Assembly (NCBI RefSeq): GCF_016656965.1
Contig: NZ_CP067977.1
Span: 1,116,001-1,180,000 of the forward strand
DNA length: 64,000 bases
Direction: 5' to 3'
DNA from: Brevundimonas vitisensis
Lineage (GTDB): Bacteria > Pseudomonadota > Alphaproteobacteria > Caulobacterales > Caulobacteraceae
The position numbers were made by a program, and so were the translations under genes. The notes under the pieces were generated by a model, which was not told the DNA's origin, did not search any database, and was given only the letters and a program-made list of their open reading frames with translations. Positions 1 through 9,358 of this stretch are shown in pieces. Every line of letters begins with the position of its first letter. Position 1 is the stretch's first letter.

Positions 1-275
1 ATCACTTCGCGTACATCGTGCAGCGCAGGCCCCACCAGGGCCAGCGTCCGCCCGCTCTCACGCGCCAGCGTATTGATCCAGTGCGCCCCCGCGAACGTCT
101 TGCCCGATCCACGCCCCCCCAGCAGGACCCAGGTCCGCCAGTCCACCTCCGGGATCACCTGATGGGGCAGCAGGACTGTCGTCGCAATGTCGGTCTCCAG
201 CTGGCGGCACGAACGTCCAGCCCGCCACGCGTTTCGCTTCGATAACGGTATGGAGTTCAGCCAGGCACCGCTCAT
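1..275 (-). CDS. Phage/GTA terminase large subunit, 3' end beyond the left edge
   Basis: This is the N-terminal part (about 91 residues) of a DNA-packaging ATPase that would load DNA into phage or gene-transfer-agent heads. The ATG at 273-275 opens a frame that contains the Walker A motif GGRGSGKT at residues 53-60, preceded by WRTWVLLG and followed by FAGAHWINTLARESGRT. This is the typical N-terminal layout of terminase-like DNA-packaging proteins. The start lies inside the upstream gene and in a different frame. Whether this belongs to a GTA or a prophage cannot be decided, because the rest of the cluster is off the edge. Confidence 0.75.
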   Translation of the reverse strand, partial: MSGAWLNSIPLSKRNAWRAGRSCRQLETDIATTVLLPHQVIPEVDWRTWVLLGGRGSGKTFAGAHWINTLARESGRTLALVGPALHDVREV

Positions 276-579
276 GTTCGGCAGACAGTCGCTCGCGCGT
301 GGCGGGGTCTTCGTCACGATGATCTTCGCTCATTCCATCCTCGGGGTCGGCCACGTCGGCGGGGCGCGTGTCGACGACGCCGTCGACCGCCTTCATCGCC
401 CTGGCCATGTTGACGATGGCGCGCGCGTGTTTGTCGGCGGCTGCGATGTCGCCGTCGTTAAGGGGGGCTGTCTTCAGAACGGCCACGGCCCTCAGCGTCT
501 CGGTCTGAAGCACGGTCAGGCCGTCGCCCTTCCAGTCCGCTGCGCCCGTTGTCATGTCCGCTTTTCCCGCCATGCCCAA
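58..579 (-). CDS. Hypothetical protein upstream of the terminase, possible small-terminase (GTA g1-like) protein
   Basis: The frame encodes 173 residues; starts at 579, 573 or 555 are possible. The first ~115 residues are charged and helical-looking (ADKHARAIVNMARAMKAV, ERLSAEHERCLAELHTVIEA). The remaining ~55 residues are Gly/Pro-rich and overlap the terminase frame by about 218 nt, so that tail looks like a by-product of the other frame. Small-terminase genes normally sit just upstream of the large subunit, which is the only basis for the proposed role. No family was recognised. Confidence 0.45.
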   Translation of the reverse strand: MGMAGKADMTTGAADWKGDGLTVLQTETLRAVAVLKTAPLNDGDIAAADKHARAIVNMARAMKAVDGVVDTRPADVADPEDGMSEDHRDEDPATRERLSAEHERCLAELHTVIEAKRVAGWTFVPPAGDRHCDDSPAAPSGDPGGGLADLGPAGGAWIGQDVRGGALDQYAGA

Positions 580-685
580 ACCATAGGGGACCGGCGTCCT
601 CAGGCGGGCCGAAGGCGTCCAGAAAAGTCTTTGTCTCGGGAAATCAGTGGCCTGAACCCCGCTGCGCGCACGTCATTGACCTGCG

Positions 686-705
686 ACCCCGCATCGCTGC
701 GGGGC
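686..705. terminator. GC-rich hairpin after the response-regulator gene
   Basis: CCCCGCA and TGCGGGG form a compact stem just beyond the stop of the response-regulator gene. There is no clear T run on the expected side, so it may be a weak terminator or only an mRNA-stabilising hairpin. Confidence 0.35.
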
Positions 706-718
706 CGGTACCACAGCG

Positions 719-1141
719 TCAGATTTCCAGCACGCGCGCGTCCGGTGCCGCTTCCCGACGGGCCAGCGAACCGGGCTGGGCTGGCTTCAGAACCCGTCGC
801 ACCCGCGCCAGCAGTGCTTCGGGCGCAAAGGGTTTGGCCACATAGCCGACGCAGCCCAGATACATCGCCTCCTTCACGGCGTCGGCGCTGGTATTGGCCG
901 TGACCATGAGCACCGGCGGCATTGCTACCCCCGCCCTGCGCATGGCCTTCAGGACGTCCAGTCCGCTCATCTCCGGCATATGGATATCCAGCAGGACCAG
1001 ATCGACCCGCAGTCGGCGCAGCACCTCCAGGGCGCTGGCTCCCGAGCCGGCCGTGACGATGCCATAGCCAGCCTGACTAATGGAGATGTCCATCATCTCG
1101 CGGATCAAAGGGTCGTCCTCGACGATCAGAAGCGTCGTCAT
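719..1141 (-). CDS. Single-domain response regulator (CheY-like receiver)
   Basis: A 140-residue protein made of one receiver domain. The acidic pocket is E8-D9-D10, the phosphoacceptor is D52 ([13 protein letters not shown]), and the conserved T81 and K103 (VAKPF) are present. There is no output domain, so it must act by protein contact. Its ATG overlaps the TGA of the upstream hybrid kinase by 4 bp, so the two are translationally coupled. It probably receives phosphate from that kinase. The last ~25 residues are a basic tail of unknown use. Confidence 0.85.
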   Translation of the reverse strand: MTTLLIVEDDPLIREMMDISISQAGYGIVTAGSGASALEVLRRLRVDLVLLDIHMPEMSGLDVLKAMRRAGVAMPPVLMVTANTSADAVKEAMYLGCVGYVAKPFAPEALLARVRRVLKPAQPGSLARREAAPDARVLEI

Positions 1142-3555
1142 ACGCCGTGCCTCACTCCAAACTCCATATCACTCGCCGGGCTCAACTGTCGCCCGATGGC
1201 TGCCACCAGGTCCGCGACCTGGATCGGCTTGGCCACATGGTCGTCCATGCCCGCTTCCAGGCAGGACCTTACATTCTCGGCCTGGACATTGGCCGTCAGG
1301 GCTATGATTGGCACCCGCGCGGCCGCCCCGCCCAGCGCCCGGATCGCCCGCGTCGCCGCCAGGCCATCCATCACCGGCATATGCACATCCATCAGCACCA
1401 GGTCATAGTCCCGGCTGCGAACCGCCTCGACCGCCTCAGCCCCGTCGCTGGCCGTGTCCACCGTCAGACCGAACCCGCCCAGCATGACCGTGACCAGCTC
1501 GCGGTTCGCCGCCGTATCGTCCGCCATCAGCAACCGAGCGCCCGTCGGCATGGCCACGGGCTCGATCTCGGCCAGGTCCGTCCACTCTGCATGGGCCAGG
1601 GGCAGGCTGGCCTCGAACCAGAAGGTCGAACCTTCGCCCGCCTGGCTTTCGGCTCCGATCTCGCCGCCCATCATCTCGATCAGCCGGCGCGAAATCGACA
1701 GTCCCAGACCCGTGCCGCCATAGTTTCGCGTGGTCGAGGCATCGGCCTGGGCAAAGCGCTCGAACAGGGCGTCGATCTTGTCGGCGGCAATGCCGATGCC
1801 ACTGTCGCGCACCTGGGCCTTCAGTCGCCAGCCCTCCGACGTCGCCGCCCCTCCGACCGTCAGGGTGATCTGGCCTTTTGCCGTGAACTTCACCGCGTTC
1901 GACAGGAAGTTCAGCAGAACCTGCCGCAACCGGTTTGCGTCGCCCATCAGGGTTTCGGGCAGGTCGTCGGCCACGGCCACGACCAGGGCCAGACCCTTTT
2001 TGGCGCACTGATCCTCGACGATCGAGGCGGCACTCTCAGCCAGTTCGCGCGGATCGAACGGCTGCGGATCCAGCTCGACCGCGTCCGCCTCCAGCTTGGA
2101 ATAGTCCAGAATGTCGTTGATGACGCTCAACAGCGCCTCGCTGGAGGTCGCGATCCGGTCGGCATACAGCCGCTCGGCCTGCGGCAACGCCTTGCTGGAC
2201 TGCAGCAGGCCCGAAAAGCCGATCACGCTGGTCAGGGGTGTCCGCAGTTCGTGGCTCATATTGGCCAGGAATTCCGACTTCACCCGCGCTCCGGCCTCTG
2301 CCTTGTCGCGAGCCAGGGTCAGCTGCTCTTCCAGCGCCTTGGTATGGGTGATGTCCCGCGTGACATCGTGGAATTCGATGGGTTGCCCATCGGCGTCGCG
2401 CAGCAGCCTGGGGTGGGCCTCGAGCCAGACCAGCGAGCCGTTCTTTCGACGAGCCCGATACGCAATCCGCGCCGAAACCACCTCTGATCCAGCCCTCGAC
2501 AGGGTCTGAAAGGCGTTCAGCACACTCGGCACATCGTCGGGATACAGGAAGTCCGTTACCGGGCGACCGATCAACTCTTCAGGCCGATAGCCGGTCGCGA
2601 CTTCCACCGACGGCGAGACATACCCAAACCGGCCATCCAGACTATAGGTGGCGATGATGTCGGTCGCATTGTCGGCCAGCAAACGGTATCGCGCTTCGCT
2701 TGCCGTGACGGCTGCCTGGGCCTGCACATCCTCCGTGACGTCCTGGAACACACCGAACATGGCCCGAACGCGTCCTGTCCCGTCGGTTTCGCACACGGCC
2801 TTGGCGCGCGTAATTCTTTCCGCTCCATCGGCGCGGATGATGCGAAGTTCGAAGTCGTACCCCTCTCCCGTCGCCAGGGAGTGTTCGATCAGGGCATTCA
2901 ACCGGACCTGATCTTCCGGGTGATAGGCCCCCACCGCGCTGTCCAGAGAAGGATCGAAACTGGCGCGATCCAGGGCGTGAATGCGGTAAACCTCATCCGA
3001 CCAGTTGACCCGGTTCGTGGTCACGTCCCAGCGCCAGTGACCGACCCCGGCCATGCTTTCGGCCAGTTGCAGCATCTGCAGCTGCTCGGCCTGCGTCTGC
3101 TCGACCATCATCTGGTCCACCAGATCGCCACTCAGCGCCGCCAGCCGTTTCAGCGTCACCATCTGATCGGGGGTCAGCCCGTCGCGCGGGACGCGGTCCA
3201 TGACCCCGATGGCCCCCACCGCCACGCCGTCGCGGCGACGGACCGTGGCCCCGGCATAGAAGCGGATCGCCTCAGGCCCCGTCACCATGGGATGACGGCA
3301 GAACCTGGGGTCGTTCAAGGCATCGCCGATCACCAGTACGGCATCGCTGCCCATCTCGACCAACGCCCGTGTCACGCTGACTTCGGTCGGCAATTCCTGA
3401 AGGTCGGTCCCGACGACGGCACAAAAGGCCGTCGTCTGCTCTCCCAGGATCGAAACCAACCCCATCGGGGTGCCCAATGCGGTACAGGCCAGATGGACCA
3501 GCCGGTCCAGTGCACTTTCCGCCGCCTCGCCAGCTTTTGCCGGTCTTGTCGTCAC
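1138..3555 (-). CDS. Hybrid sensor histidine kinase (GAF-PAS-PAS-HisKA-HATPase-REC)
   Basis: About 805 residues from a GTG at 3555, chosen because GGGGAGC lies 5-6 nt upstream; a TTG at 3594 is the alternative. In order, numbered from that TTG, there is a GAF domain (about 30-165), two PAS domains (about 180-295 and 300-420), HisKA with the phospho-His in [11 protein letters not shown] (about 448), a HATPase domain with NAVKF, DSGIGI and GGTGLGLSI, and a C-terminal receiver ([13 protein letters not shown]). No membrane segments are seen, so it is probably a cytosolic sensor. It is coupled to the single receiver gene downstream, suggesting a local phosphorelay. The stimulus is unknown. Confidence 0.85.
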   Translation of the reverse strand: MTTRPAKAGEAAESALDRLVHLACTALGTPMGLVSILGEQTTAFCAVVGTDLQELPTEVSVTRALVEMGSDAVLVIGDALNDPRFCRHPMVTGPEAIRFYAGATVRRRDGVAVGAIGVMDRVPRDGLTPDQMVTLKRLAALSGDLVDQMMVEQTQAEQLQMLQLAESMAGVGHWRWDVTTNRVNWSDEVYRIHALDRASFDPSLDSAVGAYHPEDQVRLNALIEHSLATGEGYDFELRIIRADGAERITRAKAVCETDGTGRVRAMFGVFQDVTEDVQAQAAVTASEARYRLLADNATDIIATYSLDGRFGYVSPSVEVATGYRPEELIGRPVTDFLYPDDVPSVLNAFQTLSRAGSEVVSARIAYRARRKNGSLVWLEAHPRLLRDADGQPIEFHDVTRDITHTKALEEQLTLARDKAEAGARVKSEFLANMSHELRTPLTSVIGFSGLLQSSKALPQAERLYADRIATSSEALLSVINDILDYSKLEADAVELDPQPFDPRELAESAASIVEDQCAKKGLALVVAVADDLPETLMGDANRLRQVLLNFLSNAVKFTAKGQITLTVGGAATSEGWRLKAQVRDSGIGIAADKIDALFERFAQADASTTRNYGGTGLGLSISRRLIEMMGGEIGAESQAGEGSTFWFEASLPLAHAEWTDLAEIEPVAMPTGARLLMADDTAANRELVTVMLGGFGLTVDTASDGAEAVEAVRSRDYDLVLMDVHMPVMDGLAATRAIRALGGAAARVPIIALTANVQAENVRSCLEAGMDDHVAKPIQVADLVAAIGRQLSPASDMEFGVRHGV

Positions 3556-3615
3556 GCTACGCTCCCCAACAACTGCTGGGACGATGCACGCCAATCGACA
3601 AAAAAACGTTAGTGC

Positions 3616-4071
3616 TCAACCCATTCCGCGTTCGGCAACCCAGTCCGGTGCCTCAAAGTCCAGCGCGTCCTCCGGCGTCGCCAGCGCCAGTTCCGAGATC
3701 GTCTGCCCCCTCACCGAGACCCCGGCGGAATGCACAGTCTCGGGCGACCCCGACACCAGCGGATGCCAGTCGGCCAGGTCCCTGCCCTCGTGGATCCGGC
3801 GATACCCGCACGACTTGGGCATCCACTCCAGCGCCTCGATGTTCCAGGGCGTCAGCTTGATGCAGTCGGGCACATGCTCGCGTCGGTTGGTATAGTCGGA
3901 ACAGGCGCAGCTGTTCGGATCGAACAGCTTGCAGTGGACCCGCGTCGGGATCACCTCCCCCGTATCTTCGTCCTCGAAACGGATCACGCAGCACAGCCCG
4001 CACCCGTCACACAGGCTCTCCCACTCCTCCCGGGTCATCTCGGTCAGGGATTTGGTTTGCCAGAAAGTCAT
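3616..4071 (-). CDS. YcgN/UPF0260-type cysteine-cluster protein
   Basis: A 151-residue protein beginning MTFWQTKSLTEM; an in-frame upstream ATG would add 12 residues that read from the intergenic repeat and look non-native. The cysteine pattern CDGCGLCC, then CKLFDPNSCACSDY and PDC, matches the YkgJ/YcgN family, thought to bind a metal or Fe-S centre. The C-terminal ADWHPLVSGSPETVHSAG stretch is also typical of YcgN. Biochemical function is unknown. Its start abuts an intergenic repeat. Confidence 0.8.
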   Translation of the reverse strand: MTFWQTKSLTEMTREEWESLCDGCGLCCVIRFEDEDTGEVIPTRVHCKLFDPNSCACSDYTNRREHVPDCIKLTPWNIEALEWMPKSCGYRRIHEGRDLADWHPLVSGSPETVHSAGVSVRGQTISELALATPEDALDFEAPDWVAERGMG

Positions 4072-4075
4072 CCCA

Positions 4076-4130
4076 TCCTCCCCCGTGAAACGGGAGGAGG
4101 GGACCACAAAACGGTGGAGGGGGTGACCCC
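4076..4130. repeat. Intergenic palindromic repeat, left flank of DUF559 gene 1
   Basis: Short palindrome TCCTCCCCCGTgaaACGGGAGGAGG followed by a GGTGGAGGGGGTGACC tail. Near-identical blocks lie at 4588-4639 and, inverted, at 4701-4765, so the small gene at 4240-4587 is enclosed by copies of one repeat type. Confidence 0.75.
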
Positions 4131-4239
4131 AGACTGGGTGTCGGCCTTGGCCCGCGCCGACCCGGATCGCGCATGTTCCTTCTCCCGCTGAAGTAGGTAG
4201 CGGTTGCCGATGGACCAGCGATGACTTGATATCTGAAAC

Positions 4240-4587
4240 ATGAGAGCGCCTGTCCTTACCCAGAAGCGCGCCAAAAGTCTCCGCCGGACGATGACTCCGC
4301 CCGAGACGGCGCTATGGAGCCGACTGCGCCAGCGCCAGCCAGGTCGCCCGGCCTTTCGTCGCCAGCATCCGATCGGCCCCTACATCCTCGACTTCTATTG
4401 CTCGGATCGCCGCCTGGCGATCGAGATCGACGGCATAGCTCACAACGATCAGTCGGATCGCGACGCTCGTCGCGACGTCTGGCTTCGCGACCAAGGCATC
4501 AAGGTCGTCCGCATTCCGGCCGTCGATGTCCTGCGTGACCCAGATGCTGCGGCTGTCTTCGTATGGTCGCTCGTGTCACCTCAATAA
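4240..4587 (+). CDS. DUF559 endonuclease-like protein, copy 1
   Basis: A 115-residue protein of the DUF559 family, related to very-short-patch-repair and PD-(D/E)XK-type folds. Visible hallmarks are MTPPETALWSRLR, the FRRQHPIGPYILDFYC block, the presumed catalytic LAIEIDGIAH with its acidic residues, and the closing IKVVRIPAVDVL. DUF559 proteins are presumed nucleases but substrates are not established. The gene has no partner methylase nearby and sits between copies of an intergenic repeat. It is related to, but clearly diverged from, the copy at 40443-40949. Confidence 0.8.
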   Translation: MRAPVLTQKRAKSLRRTMTPPETALWSRLRQRQPGRPAFRRQHPIGPYILDFYCSDRRLAIEIDGIAHNDQSDRDARRDVWLRDQGIKVVRIPAVDVLRDPDAAAVFVWSLVSPQ

Positions 4588-4765
4588 TCCTCCCCCGTTC
4601 TTCACGGGGGAGGGGGACCGCTTGCGGTGGAGGGGGCGGACGCATTCGCGACGTGTCCTATGGAAACTCCGCCTCAAACCCCCTAGATCAGCCCCGCTTC
4701 CGCCCCCTCCACCCCGTCGGCCAAGCGGCCTCCGCGGTCCCCCTCCCCCGCTTTGCGGTGGAGGA
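4588..4765. repeat. Intergenic palindromic repeats, right flank of DUF559 gene 1
   Basis: Two blocks of the family seen at 4076-4130. The first (4588-4639) is CCTCCCCCGT...ACGGGGGAGGGGGACC with a GGTGGAGGGGGC tail. The second (4701-4765) is in inverted orientation and ends just before the ABC-F start. They fill the gap between the two genes. Confidence 0.75.
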
Positions 4766-4777
4766 TTTAGGTTTCCC

Positions 4778-6673
4778 ATGGCTCCCCGCTCCTCTCCCCG
4801 TCCGCCCCTCGTCGCCCTCAAGGATGTCCGTCTTCAGGACGGGCCCCGCCCCCTGTTCGACGGCGTCGATCTGGCGCTGGAGCCGCGCACCCGCTCCTGC
4901 CTTGTCGGCCGCAACGGCGCGGGCAAGTCCACCCTGATGAAGGTGGTCATGGGTCTGATCGAGCCCGACAGCGGCACCCGCTCCATGCAGGCCGGCGTCC
5001 GGTTCGCCTATGTCCCCCAGGAGCCGCTCATCGCGGGCGACACCCTGCTGGACTACGCCAGCTCCGGCGAGGCCGAGCCCTGGACGGCCGAGGCCTGGCT
5101 GACCACCTTCGGCATGGACCCGCAGAAATCGACCAAGGGCCTCAGCGGGGGCGAGATCCGCCGTGCCGCCCTGGCCAAGGCCTTCGCCGAAGAGCCGGAC
5201 CTACTGCTGCTGGACGAGCCGACCAACCATATGGACATCCTGGCGATCGAGCTGCTGGAAAAGGAAATCATCGACGCCCGCTGCGCCACCCTGATCGTCT
5301 CCCACGACCGCGCCTTCCTGAACCGTGTCACCCAGTCCTGCCATTGGCTGGAAGGCCGCCGGGTCCGCACCCTCAACAAGGGCTTCGACGCCTTTGACGA
5401 ATGGGCCGCCAAGGTCACCGAGGAAGAGGCCGAGTCCCTGCGCCGTCTGAACAAGGCCATCGAGCGCGAGACTTATACCTTCTACCGGTCCATCACGGCG
5501 CAACGCACCCGGAACGAGGGCCGCGCCCGCGCTCTGGAGGCCATGCGCGCCGACCGCGCCGAGCGGGTCAAGGACCTGCCTCGCGACCTTCAGCTGGGCG
5601 TCGATTCCGGCACCACCTCGGGCAAGCTGGTGGCCGACCTGAAAGGCATCAGCCAGCGGTTCGGCGACCGCACCGTCATCAAGCCCTTCACCAGCCGTAT
5701 TATCCGCGGCGACCGCCTGGCCATCGTCGGCCCCAACGGCGCGGGCAAGACGACCCTGGTCAAGATCATGCTGGGCGAACTGACCCCCACCGAGGGCACG
5801 GTGAAACTGGGGGCCAACCTCGAACCCGTCTATCTGGATCAGTCGCGCGAGGGGCTGCGCTCGGACATGACCCTGTGGGATGCCCTGACCCCCGGCGGCG
5901 GGGACAGCATCCTGGTGCGCGGCGTGTCCAAGCACGTCGCCGCCTATGCCAAGGATTTTCTCTTTTCCGAGGCCCAGCTTCGCCAGCCCATCTCCACCCT
6001 GTCGGGCGGAGAGCGCAACCGGCTCCTGCTGGCCCGCGCCCTGGCCAAGCCGGCGAATATGCTGGTGCTCGACGAGCCGACCAATGATCTGGACATGGAC
6101 ACGCTCGACAAGCTGGAAGAGCTGCTGGAATCCTACGACGGCACCCTGATCCTGGTCAGCCACGACCGCGACTTCGTCGATCGCCTGGCCACCTCGACCA
6201 TCGGCATGAACGGCCGTGGCGACATCGTGGAAACCCCCGGCGGCTGGACCGACTTCATTCGCCAGAACCCGGGCTTCCTCAGCGCCTCTGCCTCCTCCGG
6301 CGGAGGGTCGTCGCGCAGCGACGGAGCGGTGGCGACCTCGCAACCCGGCGCCGCCTCGGCTGGCTCCAGCCGCCCAGCGTCGGCTGCGCCTCCGTCGGCG
6401 TCCCCCGCCGGGGAGGCAGCGGCCCGCACCAAGCCCGGAAAGCTCTCCTTCAAGGACACCCACCGCCTCAAGGAACTGGACGCCCTGATCCAGGAGCTTC
6501 CCGCGACCATCGCCGGCCACGAAGCGAGCCTGGCCGACGTCAACTTCTACAGTCGCGACCCTTCCGGCTTCGCCTCCACCATGAAGGCCCTCGAAGCCGC
6601 CCAGTCCAAACTCGCCGCCGCCGAAGAGGAATGGCTGGAGCTGGAGGCAAAACGGGAAGCCTTGGCGGGCTAG
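4778..6673 (+). CDS. ABC-F family ATPase (Uup-like)
   Basis: A 631-residue soluble protein with two ABC cassettes and no membrane segment. Cassette 1 has GRNGAGKST (44-52), LSGGEIRR and LLLLDEPTNH; cassette 2 has GPNGAGKTT, LSGGERNRLLLARAL and MLVLDEPTND. A low-complexity Ser/Pro/Ala linker follows, then a C-terminal charged coiled coil (ALEAAQSKLAAAEEEW). ABC-F proteins work on ribosomes or, for Uup, affect branched DNA intermediates; the C-terminal coiled coil favours a Uup-type member. The ATG at 4778 is chosen because upstream codons read through the repeat. Confidence 0.88.
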   Translation: MAPRSSPRPPLVALKDVRLQDGPRPLFDGVDLALEPRTRSCLVGRNGAGKSTLMKVVMGLIEPDSGTRSMQAGVRFAYVPQEPLIAGDTLLDYASSGEAEPWTAEAWLTTFGMDPQKSTKGLSGGEIRRAALAKAFAEEPDLLLLDEPTNHMDILAIELLEKEIIDARCATLIVSHDRAFLNRVTQSCHWLEGRRVRTLNKGFDAFDEWAAKVTEEEAESLRRLNKAIERETYTFYRSITAQRTRNEGRARALEAMRADRAERVKDLPRDLQLGVDSGTTSGKLVADLKGISQRFGDRTVIKPFTSRIIRGDRLAIVGPNGAGKTTLVKIMLGELTPTEGTVKLGANLEPVYLDQSREGLRSDMTLWDALTPGGGDSILVRGVSKHVAAYAKDFLFSEAQLRQPISTLSGGERNRLLLARALAKPANMLVLDEPTNDLDMDTLDKLEELLESYDGTLILVSHDRDFVDRLATSTIGMNGRGDIVETPGGWTDFIRQNPGFLSASASSGGGSSRSDGAVATSQPGAASAGSSRPASAAPPSASPAGEAAARTKPGKLSFKDTHRLKELDALIQELPATIAGHEASLADVNFYSRDPSGFASTMKALEAAQSKLAAAEEEWLELEAKREALAG

Positions 6674-6764
6674 AGCCGTCTTTCTGCGGGCGGCTCCGCG
6701 TGACGTGCCCGTCCCGCCCGAACCCCGCCTTTCCTTCGCCCGCCCATCGGCTTAGGTTCCGGCC

Positions 6765-7814
6765 ATGCCGCCATCCCCGACTCGCCCCGTTTCCGGCCCT
6801 GCGATCACCAGTCGACGTCTGATCCTGGCGGGCGGCATCGCCACCACCGTGACCGCCCTGGCCGGTTGCGACCGGACGGAGGCCCCCATCGACGAACAGG
6901 GACGGGTGCGTCTGCGCTTCGCCACCGACTGGCGGGCCCAGGCCGAGCATGGCGGCTTCTATCAGGCCCTGGCCACCGGGGCCTATGAGAAGCGAGGCCT
7001 GAACGTCCAGATCGTCCAGGGCGGGCCCGGCGTGAACGTGCCGCAACTGCTGGCCACCGGCAGCGTCGAGCTGGGCATGGGCTCCAACAGCTTTATTCCC
7101 CTGAACCTCGTCGCCGAAGGGGCCCCGGTGAAGGCCGTCGCCGCCTTCTTCCAGAAAGACCCCCAGGTCCTGATCGCCCATCCGGACGAGGCCCTGACCG
7201 GGATCGCCGACCTGGCCGGGCGGCCATTCCTGCTGGCCGATGCCTCGATCACCGCCTTCTGGGTCTGGCTGAAGGCGAAGTACGGCTTCACCGACGATCA
7301 GGTCCGCAAATACACCTTCAACCCCGCCCCCTTCATCGCCGATGAGCGCGCGGTCCAGCAGGGCTATCTGACCAGCGAGCCCTATTCGATCGAACAGGCC
7401 GCCGGGTTCGAGCCGCGCGTCTTCCTGCTGGCCGACGAGGGTTATCCCTCCTATGCGACCATGGTGCTGGCTCCCAATGCCTTTGCCCGCGACAATGCCG
7501 CCGCCCTGCGGTCCTTCATCGCGGCCTCGGCGGAAGGCTGGCGCGACTATATCCACGGCGATGCCAGCGCCGCCGACGCCCTGATCCGCCGCGATAATCC
7601 CGACATGACCCAGGACGTCCTGACCCAGGCCAGGGAAAAGCTGCGCGTCAACGGCATCGTCGATGGCGGAGATGCCGCCCTCTACGGCCTGGGCGCCATG
7701 ACCAACGAGCGCTGGCAGGCCTTCTTCGACGTCACCGCCCAGGCCGGCGTCTATCCCCCCAACCTGAACTGGCGCGACGCCTTCACGACCCAGTACCTGC
7801 CGGGCCGTGGCTGA
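6765..7814 (+). CDS. ABC transporter substrate-binding lipoprotein (NMT1/THI5-like)
   Basis: A 349-residue periplasmic binding protein. SRRLILAGGIATTVTALAGC is a lipoprotein signal with the lipidated Cys at 35. The mature part has the NMT1/SsuA type pattern (LRFATDWRAQAEHGGFYQAL, GGPGVNVPQLLATGSVELGMG, YLTSEPY). This family feeds importers of nitrate, alkylsulfonates, taurine or thiamine pyrimidine precursors. The fold is clear but the ligand is not. No THI-box riboswitch was found upstream. It overlaps the ATPase gene by 8 nt and so starts a three-gene operon. Confidence 0.85.
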   Translation: MPPSPTRPVSGPAITSRRLILAGGIATTVTALAGCDRTEAPIDEQGRVRLRFATDWRAQAEHGGFYQALATGAYEKRGLNVQIVQGGPGVNVPQLLATGSVELGMGSNSFIPLNLVAEGAPVKAVAAFFQKDPQVLIAHPDEALTGIADLAGRPFLLADASITAFWVWLKAKYGFTDDQVRKYTFNPAPFIADERAVQQGYLTSEPYSIEQAAGFEPRVFLLADEGYPSYATMVLAPNAFARDNAAALRSFIAASAEGWRDYIHGDASAADALIRRDNPDMTQDVLTQAREKLRVNGIVDGGDAALYGLGAMTNERWQAFFDVTAQAGVYPPNLNWRDAFTTQYLPGRG

Positions 7815-8559
7815 CACCGCCGCCGCCCTCTCCCACGTCTGCGTTCACTTCCCCGGCAAGGCCCTGGGGCCCATCGACCTCGCCGTTGCGGCTGGAGAGA
7901 TCGTGACCCTGGTCGGGGCGTCGGGGGCCGGGAAGTCGACCACCTTGCGGCTGCTGGCGGGGTTGGAGCGGCCCTCGCAAGGGACGCTGACCCGGGCCGC
8001 CGGACCGGGGCGAACCGGCTTTGTATTTCAGAGCCCCACCCTGATGCCCTGGGCCGATGCGGCCGCCAATGTCGCCCTGCCGCTGGAACTGTCGGGTCTG
8101 GCCCGGGACGCGGCGCGTCAGCGCGCCGTTCAGGCTTTGGCCGATGTCGGTCTGGGCGACCGCAGCGATGCCCGCCCCAATCAGTTGTCCGGCGGCATGG
8201 CCATGCGGGTGTCCCTGGCCCGGGCCCTGGTCACCGCCCCCGACCTGCTGCTGCTGGATGAGCCGTTCGCCGCCCTCGACTCGGTCACCCGCCGTCGCCT
8301 GATCGAGGACATCCATCGGCTGTGGGCCGCCCGCGCCGCACCGCCTGCCATCGTCTTCGTCACCCACGATGTGGAAGAGGCCGTCTATCTGGCCCATCGT
8401 GTCGTGGTGCTGTCCTCCGCAAGCGGCCGCGTGACCGCTGACCTGCCCTGTCCCGGTCTCCTGCCGCGGCCCGATGGCTGGCGCACCGAGGCCGATTATC
8501 GCGCTGCGGTCGAGGCCGTGGCCGGTGCCCTGGAAGCAGCGATGGGAGAGGCGCGATGA
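7807..8559 (+). CDS. ABC transporter ATP-binding protein (nitrate/sulfonate/taurine-type)
   Basis: A 250-residue ATPase starting from a GTG inside the end of the binding-protein gene. It has Walker A GASGAGKST, Q-loop FVFQSPTLMPW, signature LSGGMAMRVSLARAL, Walker B LLLLDEPFAALD and a switch His in VFVTHDVEEAVYL, so all catalytic parts are present. It would power the importer formed with the flanking binding protein and permease. Confidence 0.88.
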   Translation: MADTAAALSHVCVHFPGKALGPIDLAVAAGEIVTLVGASGAGKSTTLRLLAGLERPSQGTLTRAAGPGRTGFVFQSPTLMPWADAAANVALPLELSGLARDAARQRAVQALADVGLGDRSDARPNQLSGGMAMRVSLARALVTAPDLLLLDEPFAALDSVTRRRLIEDIHRLWAARAAPPAIVFVTHDVEEAVYLAHRVVVLSSASGRVTADLPCPGLLPRPDGWRTEADYRAAVEAVAGALEAAMGEAR

Positions 8560-9320
8560 CCCGCGCCCTGCCCCCTCTCCTGCTCACCGCCGTGTTGCTG
8601 ATCGTGTGGGAAATCGCCTGCCGCGCCCTGGCCGTGCCCTCCTATTTTCTGCCGCCGCCCAGCGCCGTCGCAGAGGCGCTGGTCGAGCGGGCACCCGTGC
8701 TGGCAGCGTCAGCGGCCCAGACCTTCCGCATGGCGTTCCAGGCTCTGCTGCTGGCCGGGTCTCTGGGGGGCGGCCTGGCCGTTCTGGTGTCGCTCAGCCG
8801 CCGGGCCGAGCGGGCCGTCGCCCCTTTGGCCGTCACGCTTCAGGTCACCCCCGTCGTTGCGATCGCTCCTCTGGTGCTGATCTGGGTCGGCCTGGACAAT
8901 GCCGATCTGGCCGTCGTGATCCTGGCCGCCGCCGTCGCCTTCTTTCCCTTGTTCTCGGGGGTGCTGACCGGCCTGAAGTCGGCAGACCCGGATCTGGAGC
9001 GATTGTTCGACCTGTATGGAGCCACGCCCCTGCAACGACTGTGGCGGCTGCGGATCCCCTCAGCCTTGCCCTTCGTGCTGGAGGGACTGCGGGTGGCCGT
9101 TGGTCTGGCGGTCATCGGGGCGGTGGTGGCCGAGTTCGTTTCCGGTTCCGGTGCCACCCAGGGGCTCGCCTGGCGCCTGCTGGAAGCCGGCAACCGCCTG
9201 CGCACCGCAGAACTTCTGGCCGCCCTGGTCTGGCTGGCGGTCATGGGACTGGCGCTCAATGCCGCGGTGGCGGCGGTGGAGGGGTGGGTGCGCCGCCGTT
9301 CCGGTCTGGGCGCGCGTTAG
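8556..9320 (+). CDS. ABC transporter permease (nitrate/sulfonate/taurine-type)
   Basis: A 254-residue inner-membrane protein with about six hydrophobic segments. The cytoplasmic coupling loop is visible as LYGATPLQRLWRLRIPSALP. Its ATG overlaps the ATPase stop (ATGA). The full operon of binding protein, ATPase and permease is one of each, as is usual for this transporter class. Confidence 0.88.
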   Translation: MTRALPPLLLTAVLLIVWEIACRALAVPSYFLPPPSAVAEALVERAPVLAASAAQTFRMAFQALLLAGSLGGGLAVLVSLSRRAERAVAPLAVTLQVTPVVAIAPLVLIWVGLDNADLAVVILAAAVAFFPLFSGVLTGLKSADPDLERLFDLYGATPLQRLWRLRIPSALPFVLEGLRVAVGLAVIGAVVAEFVSGSGATQGLAWRLLEAGNRLRTAELLAALVWLAVMGLALNAAVAAVEGWVRRRSGLGAR

Positions 9321-9358
9321 CGGCAGGTTAAGCCCGCCCCGGCTAAGGTACCGCTCTC

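Noticed and set aside
4526..4777. N-terminal extension of the ABC-F protein
   Set aside because: It is translated repeat sequence (Pro/Arg/Gly-rich) and unlike the family.
6674..6764. Possible thiamine riboswitch before the NMT1-like transporter
   Set aside because: No THI-box conserved segments were found; only a short GAGCCG/CGGCTC hairpin is visible.
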